Position numbers and translations under genes: made by a program. Under the pieces are notes generated by a model. It worked only from the letters and a program-made list of their open reading frames with translations. It ran no database searches and was not told where the DNA came from. From Cyclospora cayetanensis (taxonomy: Eukaryota; Apicomplexa; Conoidasida; Eucoccidiorida; Eimeriidae), in contig NW_020312103.1 of assembly GCF_002999335.1 (NCBI RefSeq), positions 1 to 64,000 of the forward strand: DNA of 64,000 nt, read 5' to 3'. The stretch's first letter is position 1; the number at the start of each line of letters is the position of its first letter. Shown here piece after piece: positions 12,901 to 24,800 of this stretch.

Positions 12901-13111
12901 CTTCTTTGTTTGAGGCTTGTTTGTGAGTGACCTTTAGATCAACTATTCGATGTTCACGCGTTTCATTGCTTGCAGGGCTGGTCAAGGGTCTTCTCCTGTT
13001 GTTGAGGTAGAAAATGAAATAGCCCCTGACTCCAGCACTGCTGATATCGCCGAACAGGAAAGGGAGGCCTTGATTAGTCCAGGGGAACAGACTGAGATGT
13101 GGTCTGCATGA
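9942..13111 (+). CDS. MIC2: TRAP-family micronemal adhesin (MIC2/MIC1-like)
   Basis: This is a type I adhesin secreted from micronemes, which links host ligands to the actomyosin motor through its cytoplasmic tail. Exons: 9,942-10,041; 10,580-12,163; 12,412-12,760; 12,976-13,111 (722 aa). A signal peptide (residues 1 to about 32) fills exon 1. A von Willebrand A domain follows (about 48-235), with the MIDAS motif DESGS at 56-60, TNLALD and MTDGVSS intact. Six thrombospondin type 1 modules come next, the last in exon 3 and reduced (TEWTDCPVCSGTRSR). A Gly-rich linker leads to a membrane segment (about 652-676) with the AVAGGIAGG pattern typical of rhomboid cleavage sites. The tail is acidic and ends EMWSA, with the near-terminal Trp of TRAP proteins. 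Toxoplasma MIC2 has a similar module count and Eimeria tenella MIC1 has five modules, so the exact orthologue name is inferred. Confidence 0.93.
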
Positions 13112-14964
13112 CCGGAGCTGTTGGATTCCTACGCAGCAAGATGTATTTAGTCTGCTGGCGACCCCGGAGACAGGCGACGCTTCCATCTGTATCCCATTTT
13201 GGGCTTTGTACATCCTGTGGGTAACAATATAACTGAGGTGTAACCAACTGCAGTGTTACTGCCACCTCTCAATCTCGCGCGAAGTGAGCTCAATATATGC
13301 TGTACGCGACAGCACCCTTCCTATTCGTGGTAGGTCTCGGCTATTATTCTTGGGTGTCCTACAGGCACTACACAGATCATTAGAGGGACAAGCCCCTATT
13401 GCTGCCAGCGTAGGGGTTGATACCTTTCGGGTTGTGACTGGACCTTCGGTTTTTGTTTGGCAGACAGGAAGTAGCTGACTGGTTGCCCTTCTGCTTGGCT
13501 GTTAGCCGAAGCACAAAGAACCGAAGTCCAGGTCGTTCATAATTGCCCCTTTGGGCGCCGGCGTCACGCCCGGTGGTGGGCTCTTGCTGCCGGTCACAGT
13601 GTTCCATCAGTAAACGCGAAGTGCATGGTTCTTTCTCTTCAAGTCGTTTCATACATACATGCCAAAATGCGAGAGTGCATTAGACGTGCTGTAGTCCCAG
13701 TGGAAAGCCGCAAAGAAACAGCTGCTTGATATCCTTATCAATGCAGCTTTCATTCTTCGACTTCCCAACTCTCTACAGCGCAAACTAACCCGAACACCCG
13801 ATCACAAGGCTCTGCGAGGTTACGGTGAACGACAAACACGGTTTAGCGGAAGAGGATCCCACTTGCTCGCAGTGTAGCAATCCCTTGGCAGCGCCAGGTT
13901 CAGCAGCCCTCGTGTTATAGGGCTCTCCATCACCCAATGAAAGCAGGGTATCGATTCATTCTCCCGATTAGACATTGAGGCATTGCTGCCCTTGTTTAGC
14001 TGCTCAGCCTCCCGCGCGTATCTGGCCATAGTGTATCGAGGCAGCGAAGACGGATTTCAGGAACTAATAAAGCTCCTCAAGAACAAGTTGGACCATCAAG
14101 TCTCAATGCCCAATAGTATTATCCTAATGTGCCCTTCGCACAACTAGGCTGGACGGTCAAACCAATGGCTCACTGTCAGTATTCGCTCAAGCTGTCGCAG
14201 CTGCTGTAGCACTAGACTGTGTCGGCACTGGATAAGCACGCAAAATGTACTTGATTCATAGCAATTTCCTACCTAGGAGGGGGTGACGAGGCCTAAGACC
14301 ATCTACTGAGGCCCCCTATGCGAGGCACGAACCGATGTTAATTTACCCAGGGCAGAGCATCTGTGGCCCCACTTCCCTTCTCTGGTCCTGCTAGAGTATA
14401 GCTCTGCTGGAGACTTCTAAAGGTCGGAAAAGTAACAACATCAGGGACAGAACTAGCAACTCTAGCAGCACAAGCCAGCCACCTGCAAGGCCTCACCAGT
14501 GGGGTGCATCTCCCCAGAGCAGCCCTTGCACCACTCTCTCTAAAATTACTCTGCAGAAGAAACACGGTCCAGGATAGGGATAATACAAGCAGAAAAGTTA
14601 ACGTGGGTTGGCGGGATGTGCGCAAAGCAGTCATGCGCAGTGCGGCTGTGGCCACCGGCCCCTGACTGTCAGCAGCAGCAGCTGCTGCTACACACGGAAC
14701 AGTGGCAGCAACGCCTAGTTCCTGTATTGGAGGTTCCTGTACCGCATACAGACCCACTCTCTACCGGATGGTTCTTCTTGCCACTGCTGCTGCTGTTCTC
14801 TTGAGATGCTTCAGGGAGGGGCTTGTGGCTGGCAGGACACCAGACGAACCACGACAGGTACAGCAGCAGCAGCAGCCGACCGCAGCAGGGTAGGAAGATG
14901 TGCAGCGGATGCCCCTTTAGGGGTCTCGCCTTTTATGATTTAACAGAAAGTAATAGGCCCCATC
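13112..14964. other. Intergenic region between the MIC2-like and OTU genes
   Basis: The 3' flank of the adhesin and 5' flank of the OTU gene lie here. A 139-codon frame on the minus strand (14,338-14,757) does not begin with ATG, is rich in Ala and Leu opposite CAG-type triplets, and resembles no family I know, so I do not call it. Confidence 0.5.
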
Positions 14965-17900
14965 ATGATGGCCACAGACTCGGAGCAGCACCAGAGAAGC
15001 CCTCTGTCTGGTTCTGTCTCCGTTGTTGCTGCCCACGGCACTGCTGCCAGTCCTAGAGGGACGCTGGAGGGTCGCCTAGGGGCTGAGCTGGAGGGGAGCC
15101 AACTGTTGCGGTTTGCATGTCACTGCTGCAAGGGTGTTAACATCATAATATGCAGCAAAACTCCAGACGGCAGTTGGCTGATGCGCCGCGCCCCGCCTGA
15201 AGCTCACAGTGCTATTGCAGCCTCGAATACTGTAGAAGATCGGGCTAGTTCCGCCTCCAACGCATTACTCGGAAGTGGATGCAGGGGTCATGAATTCACC
15301 GAGGGATGGGTCTGCGAGAGCGAGAATTCCAATAGTCAGGATCAAGTCCCCGTTCAGATTACCATACAGCCCGCACCGGAATGCACTAGAAGTAACACGA
15401 GCAGTGATGATGGCCTCAGCCCCAGTCAGCGCGGAAACGAAAGCACCTCCCAGACTGGCCAGCTTGACGGTGCCTCCGCTCTGCTCTCTGAACAGGCGGC
15501 AGCAGCTGTAGTATCAGCAGCTGTAGTATCAGCAGCCGCAGTTCCATTAACAGTAGCACCACCAGCGGCGAAGCGCGAGACCGGTAAAACTGCCGTAGCT
15601 TTGCGTCCACTAGCGACGAATTCAACAGCGTCAACCTGTTCATCATGGGACAGTGGAGACCTCAGAGGAGGGGACGAGCCCCCCACTCCTCTAGAGGGTA
15701 ACATTCCTGTCAGAGTCACGCCAAAGGGATCCAAGACAATGGTATATGTGCGGCCGCAGCAGAGAAAGCTGCCCAAAGCTGCTGCGCCACAGGAGAAAGA
15801 GCAAGTGAGAAAAGCACAGCAGCAGCAACAGCTCGAAAGTTCCGCTCTAAGTGCAAGCAAACCCGACACGTTAGGTGAGGAGGCAGCCCACGACGCCGTA
15901 CAGGACAGCCACGGACGAGTCCGTAGGCAGAAACATCAGATGGAGGAATGCGTGAGCAGCAGTCAACACAGCACTGAAAAGAGGATGCAGGGCGAAAACG
16001 AGACTTATGAAGGGGGCCGCCCAGGGACAGCTGCTTCTGAAGACTTGGTAAGACAGCAGCAGCAGCAGCAGCAGCAGCACCCAAAGGACCGGCAAGAGGC
16101 CAAAGAAGAGTCACAGCAGAGTGAGCCGAAGGCACAGGAACTGTGCCATGTGAGTAGCAGGGATCCTGCGAGCAGTGGCGGTGATTACAGCAGCGTCACC
16201 CGCAGCTTCAATGTGGCCGAGGATCCCGTCATTGCGGCTATGGCCCCCTATCTGTCAACGCGCGAGTGTAAAGGAGATGGAAACTGTCTTTATCGAGCCT
16301 TCTCTGACCAGGTGCCGTACAAAATTTCCATGGCGTTTTTGGTCTGGCTAGCAGCGAGAGCTAGATTCTTCGTGGGGACTGCAGGTGACCTCGAAACAGC
16401 AGTAGCAACTGCAAGAGAGCGAACTTCTCTTTCCTTTGCGTTCGATGTTGCAGCTCTACGGATCTCAGGACCACCATTTGTTTCTACGGTGGCTCGCAGT
16501 GGACGTTATGGTGAGGCCTTTGCTGGGGATTCGAGGCATCAGGGCCTCGAAGGCTAGGGGGAATCTCGAACCCACTCTTGTAAATTAGCAGCAGGTGTGA
16601 TTCTTTATAGGCTCAATTATTCTCATTTTTTTGCGCAGGTGAGATGCAAGGAAACTTTCGAGGCCTTTGTAGACGAAAGTGAGGGCCCATTCGAGCGGTG
16701 GATTCAAACCAAAAGGACATATGGAGGTACATGCCAGGAAAATCCATCCCCCTTATAGTGTTATGGGTCATCCCGAGGAGGCGCTTGGGAACTGATAGGT
16801 TTCCTTCACGGGGGCTTCTTAAATCCCACACAGTTGAGGCCACATTATGACAAATGCAGTGCAGTCTATTAAATTTTATGGGGGTGGCGCGCTGCTGTAT
16901 CTCTCAAAGCCGTTGAGGGTGCTATTATATGACACTAGCGATGCCCTTGACTAAGGGAAGCGGCGAGTATGGTTTAGTGCTATTCCACGGAAAAGACAGG
17001 AAGGCGCTCAGAATTATTCCTTGCAATCTCTGTAGGTTCATGGGAAGGTGTAACACCCACGGCCCTATCAGTTTTTACTTTTTCAGGGATCTCTTCCTCG
17101 TGTTTGCTGGTTTCTGTGTGGCTTGCGTTCAGAGTGGGCAGACTACAGGGAAATGCATGCACTACTGCTGCTCTATGGGACCCCCATATTTGTTTTTGAT
17201 GAGCACTTGCAGTTGTTGCAGGCTTTCGAGCCAGACGCAGAGAAGAGGAGGCCACCCGGTCCTGACGGGTCGATCCTGACGCCGTTTCGGGTTATTTGGC
17301 ATGGCAAGCTGGGCCATTACACTTCGGTAAACTATGCACCCAATCCTTAACAGTTGTATACCACATCGAGGCCCCTGATACGCAGTGAATAGAGGAGCCT
17401 AGGGAGTCACGTGGCTGTGGAGTTACATGGCTCTCTAGCTTTAAATGTGCACTATTTTCCCTGGTGGTGGTAGGCTTGATCCTTTGTTGCGCATAGTGGG
17501 CCCTTATAGGTTGGAAAGGGTCTATTTAAGTGCCCTGCTCTCTTCTGTGTGGGGTGATTGTGATTTTGCAGCTTCACTACGTGAAGGAAGGATTCCCAAT
17601 AGCCCGCGGCTTGACAATCGGTGCACTTGAAGCCGAGGGCCTCGCCCGTTTGGTTCTTTCCCAATTATCAGGAGAAACCGAAATGGAGGCCTCACAGGGA
17701 GCCTCTACGGGGGATGGCAATGTGGCGCTTCCTGCTGCCCTGGAGGAAGAGGCTCTAGCGGAGTGTCTGCAGGTCAGTACAGAAGAGCTGGCGGACCTCG
17801 CAGCGGAACAGGCAATGATACTGGCTGCTATTAAGAGGCAGAGAATGCAGGAGCTGCTGCCTCAGACCACACGTATGGTTGACAAAATCTGGAATGAGGC

Positions 17901-18777
17901 TAGGAAAGAACAAGAGATGTGGACAGTTCGTTTGGCAAAGTGTCCACAGGAATCCTCCCTACTGCCTCCCAGAAGGGAATCAGCGCAGCGAATGATGCCT
18001 TGGAGAGCTATAGATGGGCTCACAGGTGCAGCACCAGGACTGGCAGCAGCGGCTGCCGCACCCGCGGTAGAAGGATTCGCCGCCAATGTGCGAACCTCTG
18101 CCCCCCCCTTCCAATCCTTCAGGAGGCCCATCCAAGGGTCTTCATGCTCACCTTCGACGGTTTGTTATGTCGAGGATGGTGGTGTCTTTGAAGGGAACCC
18201 TTCCCGTGTTGAAGGGCGCACTGGAAATTCAAGGGGTGAAAACTGCACCAGCCAAGCAATCAGGTATACAAGGCCACAAGTGTGGCAGGAGCAACAGCTG
18301 AAATTGCCAGCTATTGCAACTGCCTCGAGTGCGACGGCGCGCCTTAGTCAAGGTCCGCCGGGGCCTGCGGTGGTCTCTACGCCGGTGCGGGGGCCCCCCC
18401 CAATGGCGGCCTCTAGAGGCTCCTTATACCAGCAGCAGTTTGCTTCTGCCTCAGGATTTGTTGAGCAGCAGCGACACCGCATGCGCCTTTCCGCCCCTGG
18501 AGGCTCCGTATACCAGCAGCAGGTTGCTTCTGCCCCCGAATTTGTTGAGCAGCAGCGACAATGCATGCGCCTTTCCGACGGGCGGCTCGTGGCTGTGCCC
18601 CCCATGGGGAACGGGGGGCCTGTGAGGCACGGCACGCTCCAGAAAAGGCAGGCAGACCTGCAGCAGGAATCGCTCTCTGGAGCAGTGACGAGGCAAGAAG
18701 GCGGGAGCACTAGACTTCCGCCTGAGGAAGCCTCCTGGTTTGTCAGATGGTTGGGCAGCGGCAGCCAAGGAAGGTGA
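14965..18777 (+). CDS. OTU-family cysteine protease (deubiquitinase, OTUD5-like)
   Basis: This predicted deubiquitinase hydrolyses ubiquitin linkages. Exons: 14,965-16,311; 16,454-16,510; 16,639-16,726; 17,133-17,326; 17,572-18,777 (963 aa). The OTU fold starts near residue 430 with ECKGDGNCLYRAFSDQ (catalytic Cys441, Asp438). It continues through a 19-codon exon (LYGSQDHHLFLRWLAVDVM), VRCKETFEAFV, WADYREMHALLLLYG and FRVIWHGKLGHYTS (catalytic His559). The I-x-TKRTYG stretch resembles the INRKR region of OTUD5. The first 430 residues are low complexity, with Gln, Ser and Ala runs. The C-terminal 400 residues are unassigned, with a short helical Glu/Ala-rich part and a duplicated 28-residue unit. 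The first ATG after an in-frame TAA was taken as the start. Substrate and location cannot be read from sequence. Confidence 0.88.
16054..16077 (+). repeat. CAG microsatellite (8 units) in the OTU gene
   Basis: Eight uninterrupted CAG triplets encode Gln364-371 of the OTU protein, in the disordered region before the catalytic domain. Such in-frame CAG runs are typical of eimeriid coding sequence. Other CAG-rich segments lie at 24,720-24,810 (IleRS) and on the opposite strand near 35,838-35,853 (kinase, Ser run). Confidence 0.95.
18418..18585 (+). repeat. Two tandem 84-bp units in the OTU C-terminal region
   Basis: Units 18,418-18,501 and 18,502-18,585 encode 28 residues each with the shared skeleton GS-x-YQQQ-x-ASA-x-x-FVEQQR-x-x-MRLS. 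The reading frame is kept and the substitutions are scattered, so the duplication is not brand new. Confidence 0.95.
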
Positions 18778-19545
18778 CTACGCCTTTCCTTCAGGTATTC
18801 TCTTTGTATTCTAGAAAGGCAGGAGCGGCGACTGCAGCAGCATCGTCAGTGCTAGAGGCCTTGTAATGGCTTGAGCTAAAGTATCAGTAGGGCCCGTGGC
18901 CTTGAGCAGCCCTCTGTGCACGCAGAAGGCTGCGAGCCCTATTGTCAAAACCAATTATTCACTAGCAAGAGTCGCTCCTATCCACATTGTGGGCGCTGAA
19001 GGTGCCCAGTAATGCGCCCTTGGCGATGCCACGGAAGACAGCACTGGTTACAGTATGTCTGCAGCTGCAAGCGGCAGCGGTGGTGTTTGCAAAGTCCACA
19101 CCTCCTTGCAACGGGTGGCTCTTTGGGTCTCCCAAACTTCGGGGAGGCCCCTGTGCAAGCTCCTGCACCACTCAAAGAACCTCAAAACTTTTGTCGTTTC
19201 TCATTGCACCATTAAGCTAAATCCCCTGATAGACTTTTCCATTGAAAAAGACAGTCCCTCACGAGGTCAACTTAATTGGCGTCGTTTCCTTCTAGGGTAG
19301 TGGAGGCCGCCAGGGAGCTGGTACATGAGACTAGATACTGGGCAGGCCACGACCAGTCTCACAGAGGTGCTGAGTACATCCCGGAACCCCACTAGAGACT
19401 ATAAATGCCATTTTGGGAATCCCTAATCTCGCAGGACCCCCCAACGGGGCATTGTGGTGGGCGACTCGCAAACCCCTGCCCCTAGTAGAAGTCACTTGCA
19501 CACAGCAGCCTCATCGGAGGTTCTAAGCGCCTCTAAATAAGGTCC
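18778..19545. other. Convergent 3' flanks of the OTU and EMC7 genes
   Basis: The two genes end toward each other across about 770 bp. No frame here looks coding. Polyadenylation sites for both should lie in this space, but I cannot point to one with confidence. Confidence 0.5.
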
Positions 19546-20280
19546 CTAATTCCCGCCATGCCGCATGAGCTTCTCGACAAAGGAAGATTCAGGGGCCTCT
19601 GACCCGTGACCATCGACAATATGGTGCTCGGGGGTCTCCTCTTGAGGCAGTTGGGATTCTGCCTCCATCTGTACCTCTTGCATCTTAGGAAGAAAAAACA
19701 TGATTCCAAGAGATACGAGCACCAAGATCACCAAGGGCTGCCGCAGAAGATCAAAGAGGTTAAATCCTCCCTGCACAGGGAAGTAGCGGGGAACTCCAGT
19801 TGGCACCACCCGCAAGGGCACCGGCAGGGGAGTTGTACTTGATGCGACCATGTATTCGTTCAACAAGTATACCTCAATGATACTGCTACCAGTGCCCTTA
19901 ATAGAGACTTGGTACTTTGGGAAGAGGAGGCTCGGATGCAGGAACTCCAGCAGGTAGGACCCCGGCAGAAGAGGCGGCAGGTGGAATTCGGCCGATATGT
20001 TAGAGGCACCCGGTAAGATGCCCTGCACCGCAGAAGAGCTTTCTGGAAAGCTCTTGTGAGGCAGTGCTCGCAGCAAGGTTGCACTGGTCAGAGGCGTTCC
20101 ATTGAGGCTTATGGTGAGGCCAGGAATCTGAGACGGGTTGCATACGATGGAACCCCACACTCCCTGAGCACCTCCATCGCCACTTGGCCCTTGCTTGGAT
20201 ACAGCTGGTGGGGCCTTTGTGGCAAATCCTGTAGCCGCAAGGCATAGGCCTAACACTACTCCTACAAACCGCCCCAACAT
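19546..20280 (-). CDS. EMC7: ER membrane protein complex subunit 7 homologue
   Basis: EMC7 is a lumenal-facing subunit of the ER membrane protein complex, which inserts multi-pass and tail-anchored proteins. The gene is one uninterrupted exon (244 aa). The ATG at 20,280 opens MLGRFVGVVLGLCLAATG, a clear signal peptide; the frame upstream has only a TTG. A beta-sandwich follows, with the PPLLPGSYLLEFLHPSLLF segment (EMC7 pattern P-G-S-Y-x-x-E-x-x-x-P) and the LPVPLRVVPTGVPRYF block that precedes the membrane in this family. A single membrane helix (about 178-198) ends FFLPKM, matching the LLPK junction of EMC7. A short acidic cytosolic tail closes the protein. It lies convergent with the OTU gene and upstream of the IleRS 3' end on the same strand. 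Confidence 0.85.
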   Translation of the reverse strand: MLGRFVGVVLGLCLAATGFATKAPPAVSKQGPSGDGGAQGVWGSIVCNPSQIPGLTISLNGTPLTSATLLRALPHKSFPESSSAVQGILPGASNISAEFHLPPLLPGSYLLEFLHPSLLFPKYQVSIKGTGSSIIEVYLLNEYMVASSTTPLPVPLRVVPTGVPRYFPVQGGFNLFDLLRQPLVILVLVSLGIMFFLPKMQEVQMEAESQLPQEETPEHHIVDGHGSEAPESSFVEKLMRHGGN

Positions 20281-21880
20281 CGCCGTGCGGACCTGAGAAG
20301 GATGACGGCAGCAGCCTACGAGAAGGGACAGCCCGGAAGGACCCAACCTCGCCTATGGACAATAGATGCAAGAACCCTCCAAGGGGCAAGGCGGCTAAAA
20401 TAGAAACAGCCCGAGGGGGCTTCCCTGGGAGGGCCCCCTGGAGGTAAACTTGGCGAGTTTGTCGAGCTCTTTGTTTCGAGATCGCGTAGAGCTGAATCTA
20501 CCATCAATATTAATCAAGGAATACGGATGAAGGGGGAAAGTAGACCCGAGGCCACGCTTTCGGGAAGGCCCTTTCAGCAGGCATGTTTCTGTGTGGAGGG
20601 CCCCAGTCGCCACTTGCCATCCCGGGGAGGCTCGATGTTTTTGTATTACTCAATTCTCTTCTATTAGCACCCGCTACATTCTGTTGTGTGGCGCAGGGGT
20701 GTCTTGTTGCTTTTGTGTTTAATAGGTACTCAAAGAGGCTCCTTCCAGCCGCTCCGCGTGTGAGACTGCCAGAATCCCTCCTTGCTGCTCATCTCTAGCT
20801 TCAAATACGTGGGAAAGCAGGGGGGAGTCTTATGTAGACTACTGGCCTATGGCACGTTTCCTGTCATTGCCAAGGAAATTAATGAATTTGTTCAGGGGGG
20901 TGGTGCGGTGCATCGGCGAGCCTCTGTAGCAGAGGCGTTGTTGGCAACTTTAACGTGTGCTCCGGCTTGTCTAATTTTAGAGACGCCCTAGATTATTTAT
21001 TTTTGTTGGTTTTCATATGTTAGAAGGAAGGACCACCCCGCACTTCTTTCGGCAAAGATAACGGAAGGCCAACCAAGTAGCGCTCCAACGTACTGCCCCG
21101 TCGAGGAATGATAATTGAGATTATTTAGCTGCCCTTATCATGTAAAGGCCTCACAGACTCAGATTATGAATAGGACTGAGAGGCCACTCGAAAGAGTTAC
21201 TGGTGGTGGGTAAAGAAACATTTTAGAAACTTCAGCCCCCATCTAGCCGTGCTCCAGAGGAAATATGCAAACATTTTAACACTTATCAGTAATGGGAAGA
21301 TGTGGGATCACGACGCGAAGCCGTAGCCTTACGGACTCCGCCTGTTGCTACTGCTCCTCATTGCTTGCCTTTGCTGTGGTACATAACGTCGGTGCACCTG
21401 GCGCACGCGAATGGGGTATCCTCAACGGCAGAACCAACGGCTTTCCCTGCAGCTGCTATTACCGTTGCTGGATATGCGACATTTGGTAGGTCTTCGGTGG
21501 TCGCGAGCCCCTGAGAATGCGAGGGGTCCCTCATCCAACACCTGCAGAACGGTAGCAGCATAAACGCATAGCATAAAGGAACTCGCTAACAGTGACCTAA
21601 AGCAGAGGAAGTGAGCTTCATCTGATAGTCCTTAAATCGTCCTGTGGCTTGTAAGGGCTCAGAGCTTTGTAGCCTCCTTCCGGTATACGTCAGCTGGGTC
21701 CTGAGACCCTGTAGCACAGTGCATCTACTGCTATTTCGCGTCATTCATCGGTTGCTTATCGCCGTCTATCCCTCTACCTCTTTGGGTTCCTTTTTGTTGT
21801 GCTTCAACTGAAAATTATCAGGCCACGTCTAATGCTGGGTAAGCTTTTGGTGCGCTTTCTCGCTGTAGCGTAGCGACTCC
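20281..21880. other. Region between the EMC7 start and IleRS end
   Basis: The EMC7 promoter and IleRS 3' flank must lie here. Frames are short (under 75 codons) and lack motifs. Confidence 0.5.
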
Positions 21881-24800
21881 TCACCTCTGGCATTTCAGCC
21901 CCTGGGCCCTGTAGAGCCTCAGCCCCAAACCTGACTTTGATGCGGCCGCTTCCAGCGACGCGAGGGCCTCTCCTGCACCTCCCTCTTCTCTTAGGTGGTC
22001 TTCCGCAGCTTCTGGACCCCTAAGCACAACTTCGGAACACTGCAACAGCCACCGCAAATCGTCCACGTAGGAACGGCAGTGTGCAGGTGTTCTTCTCCCC
22101 GAGGTTTGCTGCCCCGGAGGGAACTGAAAATGCGGAGCTGGCCGTAATAGCTTCGCTTGTGGGAGCAGCTTTCGCAGTTCCTCGTGGCTCTCCCTACTCT
22201 GCACGCATAAAAAACGCTATATCGTAGTGCACGTGCAACTCCTAAACTATAAATGCACATCCACCCCCGATCAGCATGCTTTCCATTCCGTTCGTTTCTA
22301 CCTGTTCCGGCGCAGAAAGGTAGTACAATTACCAGGCAGTGGCTACCTTTCAGTGACACAACCAGTAGCTGAACTGAGAAGGGCATTACCGGAGCATCAA
22401 TAGTCAGCTTCAAGTCGTTAAGAGACCCCAAACGGGAGTGCCCCCTTGGGCAATCCTTCTGCTGCTGCCCTGCCCTCGTAAAGAGCCAGTGAAGATCTTG
22501 GCGAAGGAGCAAAAGGAGCGTCCACAGCCGCTCAGCCTCGGCCGCTTTGCGGGGTGCTACAGCATAGTGCATGCGGGGCCATCCCATCTGCAGGAGTCAC
22601 GGTAGCAAGAACACGAGAATCAGACTGCTGTGTGCTAAGCTCGAAGAGGTTCGAAAAATGCAGTGATACACAGAGCATATGGACGCTACAAAGAAAGAGA
22701 GTCACAAAAAAATAGGAAGAAGCGAAAAGGCAAAACGAATGGATGCAAGCGGACTGTAGAAGGGGAGACCGATCCAAATAAAGGACGAAGACGCACCTCA
22801 AAGATGGACTTCAAAGGTTCGTAAAATCCGAGAGTCCTTGCCAATTCGCCTCCTTTTGAACCCAACAGGTCGCACACCTTGCGGGTGCGGTGTACACACA
22901 GGGCCCTCCGTAGTCCGTGAGGCATCCTCCAAAAGGTCTCCTCCGCCAGATGGGGAGTCAGGGGGGCCACCAGTGGCAGCAATGCCAGCAAAGAAATAGC
23001 GAGTACTGTCTGCGCACCGCAGCAGTTGCACGAAGAGGCAACATGACTAAAAGCGAGCAAAGGGACACTCGTGAGAGGGCCTCAGGCTAGCCACGTAGAA
23101 AAATTAGGACTGGAGAAGTGTAGGAAAAGGTTCCCCAATACATTGAAGCAGGAGCACTCAGACGCGGTAAAGAAAGGTGCTTATGGACAAAGGGTTACAT
23201 GACCTGGCAACTGCGTCTGCGGTAGCCTCCATAGTGGTCGAGGTATAGTCTGTCCTTCGCTGTTTCGAGATATGTTGCTGACAGATCCTCAGAGACAAAT
23301 CGAAGAAGCAAACGCAAAGCCTGAGCAACACGAACACGCATACACACCGCTTACAGCGCCAGCTGCAGCAGCTTATGCGCCAGTGATATCGTATTCATGC
23401 CCTCTACAAAATGAGCACTAAAAAGCATTTAAAGGAATTACGGAGGACGAGAGGATGTTGTGGCAAATAGAACAACAAATAAAAAAGCACCTTGTTTGAT
23501 TGTAGCGTTTCGTAGGCTGTGCCCATCCCGTCGGCCAGGGCCTTGAGCCTCAGTATCATGCCTACATCAAGAAGCGGTAAGTCCTCTAAAGAGACGGCGT
23601 GCTGCAGAAACATCGAATTCCTTCGGGTTATGTTTTTGCTACTCTTGCTGGATTGTAGTCAGTGCGAAGCGTCCCAATACCAATTTTCAACTCTGACATC
23701 GCCTCCACAAGTAGTGCTTTGTGCCTGTTTTTGCGGGCAGCTATTATTGCAGCCATTACAGCTCTTGGTGTCCCTCGTGCTCCAACAAGTGCTCTATCGC
23801 CTGTTACTGCGGCTTCTCCCAACCTGCAACCAGCGTGCTGATCCGCTTACTACTGCCCTTGCGAGCTCTCCTACTAGGTGCTTACAGTTCTGAGGTCAAA
23901 GTCTTGAAGGGCGCCGATGAGGTACTTAAATAAATTTCTCAGCTTGATATAGGCAGCGCTGGATGCATGCACTGCAGTGTCTCTACTCCGTCGCTGCTCC
24001 GGACCCCAGGAAGGACACGCCATATCCGTCCCAAAGTCCAGAGATCCAACAAACAGACGCAAAACGTCAGCCCCGTACATCAGCTGCCCATCCTTCCGTT
24101 GCCGCTGCTGAGAGAGCTGCTGGGGCTGTGACATGGTCGGGATGCTCGACGCAGCAGAAGGCAACGCTTTCGTTGCTGTGACCGCTTGTTGGGCTTCTCG
24201 TTCAGCAGTGAAGAAGAGGGCCGGCGACAAGGCGGTACCCTTGGACTTGCTTAATTTGTTTCCCTGGAGGAAATACATACATATGATACACAAGAACCCC
24301 AGTGCAGCACACAGCAGGAGGTTCAAGAGCCAAGGTACGACAAGATGGAGGGGGGAACATAGCTGCAGTAGACCTACGCTCGAGTCTACAACAAACCCAT
24401 GAGTCACAACCAAGTTGAATGGAAGCTTTGGTATATCCCACTCTCCCAAATCTTCCCCTGCGAGCGGCTGTCGATCAGCTCCTGGCCCAGCAATCCCTGG
24501 TGCGAGCTGGTCTGTTTGTCGCTTAAACATGCATCGCGTGTCGGGGGTGTCTCCAGGTTGCAAAGCCTCAGCAGTCCTCTCCCACTTTGCCTGCTGCCGA
24601 CGGAGGGCTTCCCGGGCGCCTGCGTGAGAGAGCAACATGCTCTGGAACCATCCTCTGCTCTGATCTGACCCCTCAATAACAAGGCAGCAATAGGGCTCTG
24701 CCCTTCCTTCGTGACGCTGCTGCTGTTGCTGAGACACCTGAGGTGGCGGCTGCTGCTGAGGCTGCACGCTCGGTTGCTGGTGCTGACTGCACTGCGCCTG

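Noticed and set aside
14338..14757. 139-codon minus-strand frame
   Set aside because: It has no ATG start, is low complexity, has no family resemblance and no splice support.
15426..16135. Minus-strand Leu/Ala/Cys-rich frames opposite the OTU gene
   Set aside because: They are the complement of CAG-rich coding sequence and stay open only because CTG, GCT and TGC are not stops.
20281..20346. N-terminal extension of EMC7
   Set aside because: The frame extends to a TTG only. The ATG at 20,280 gives a normal signal peptide.
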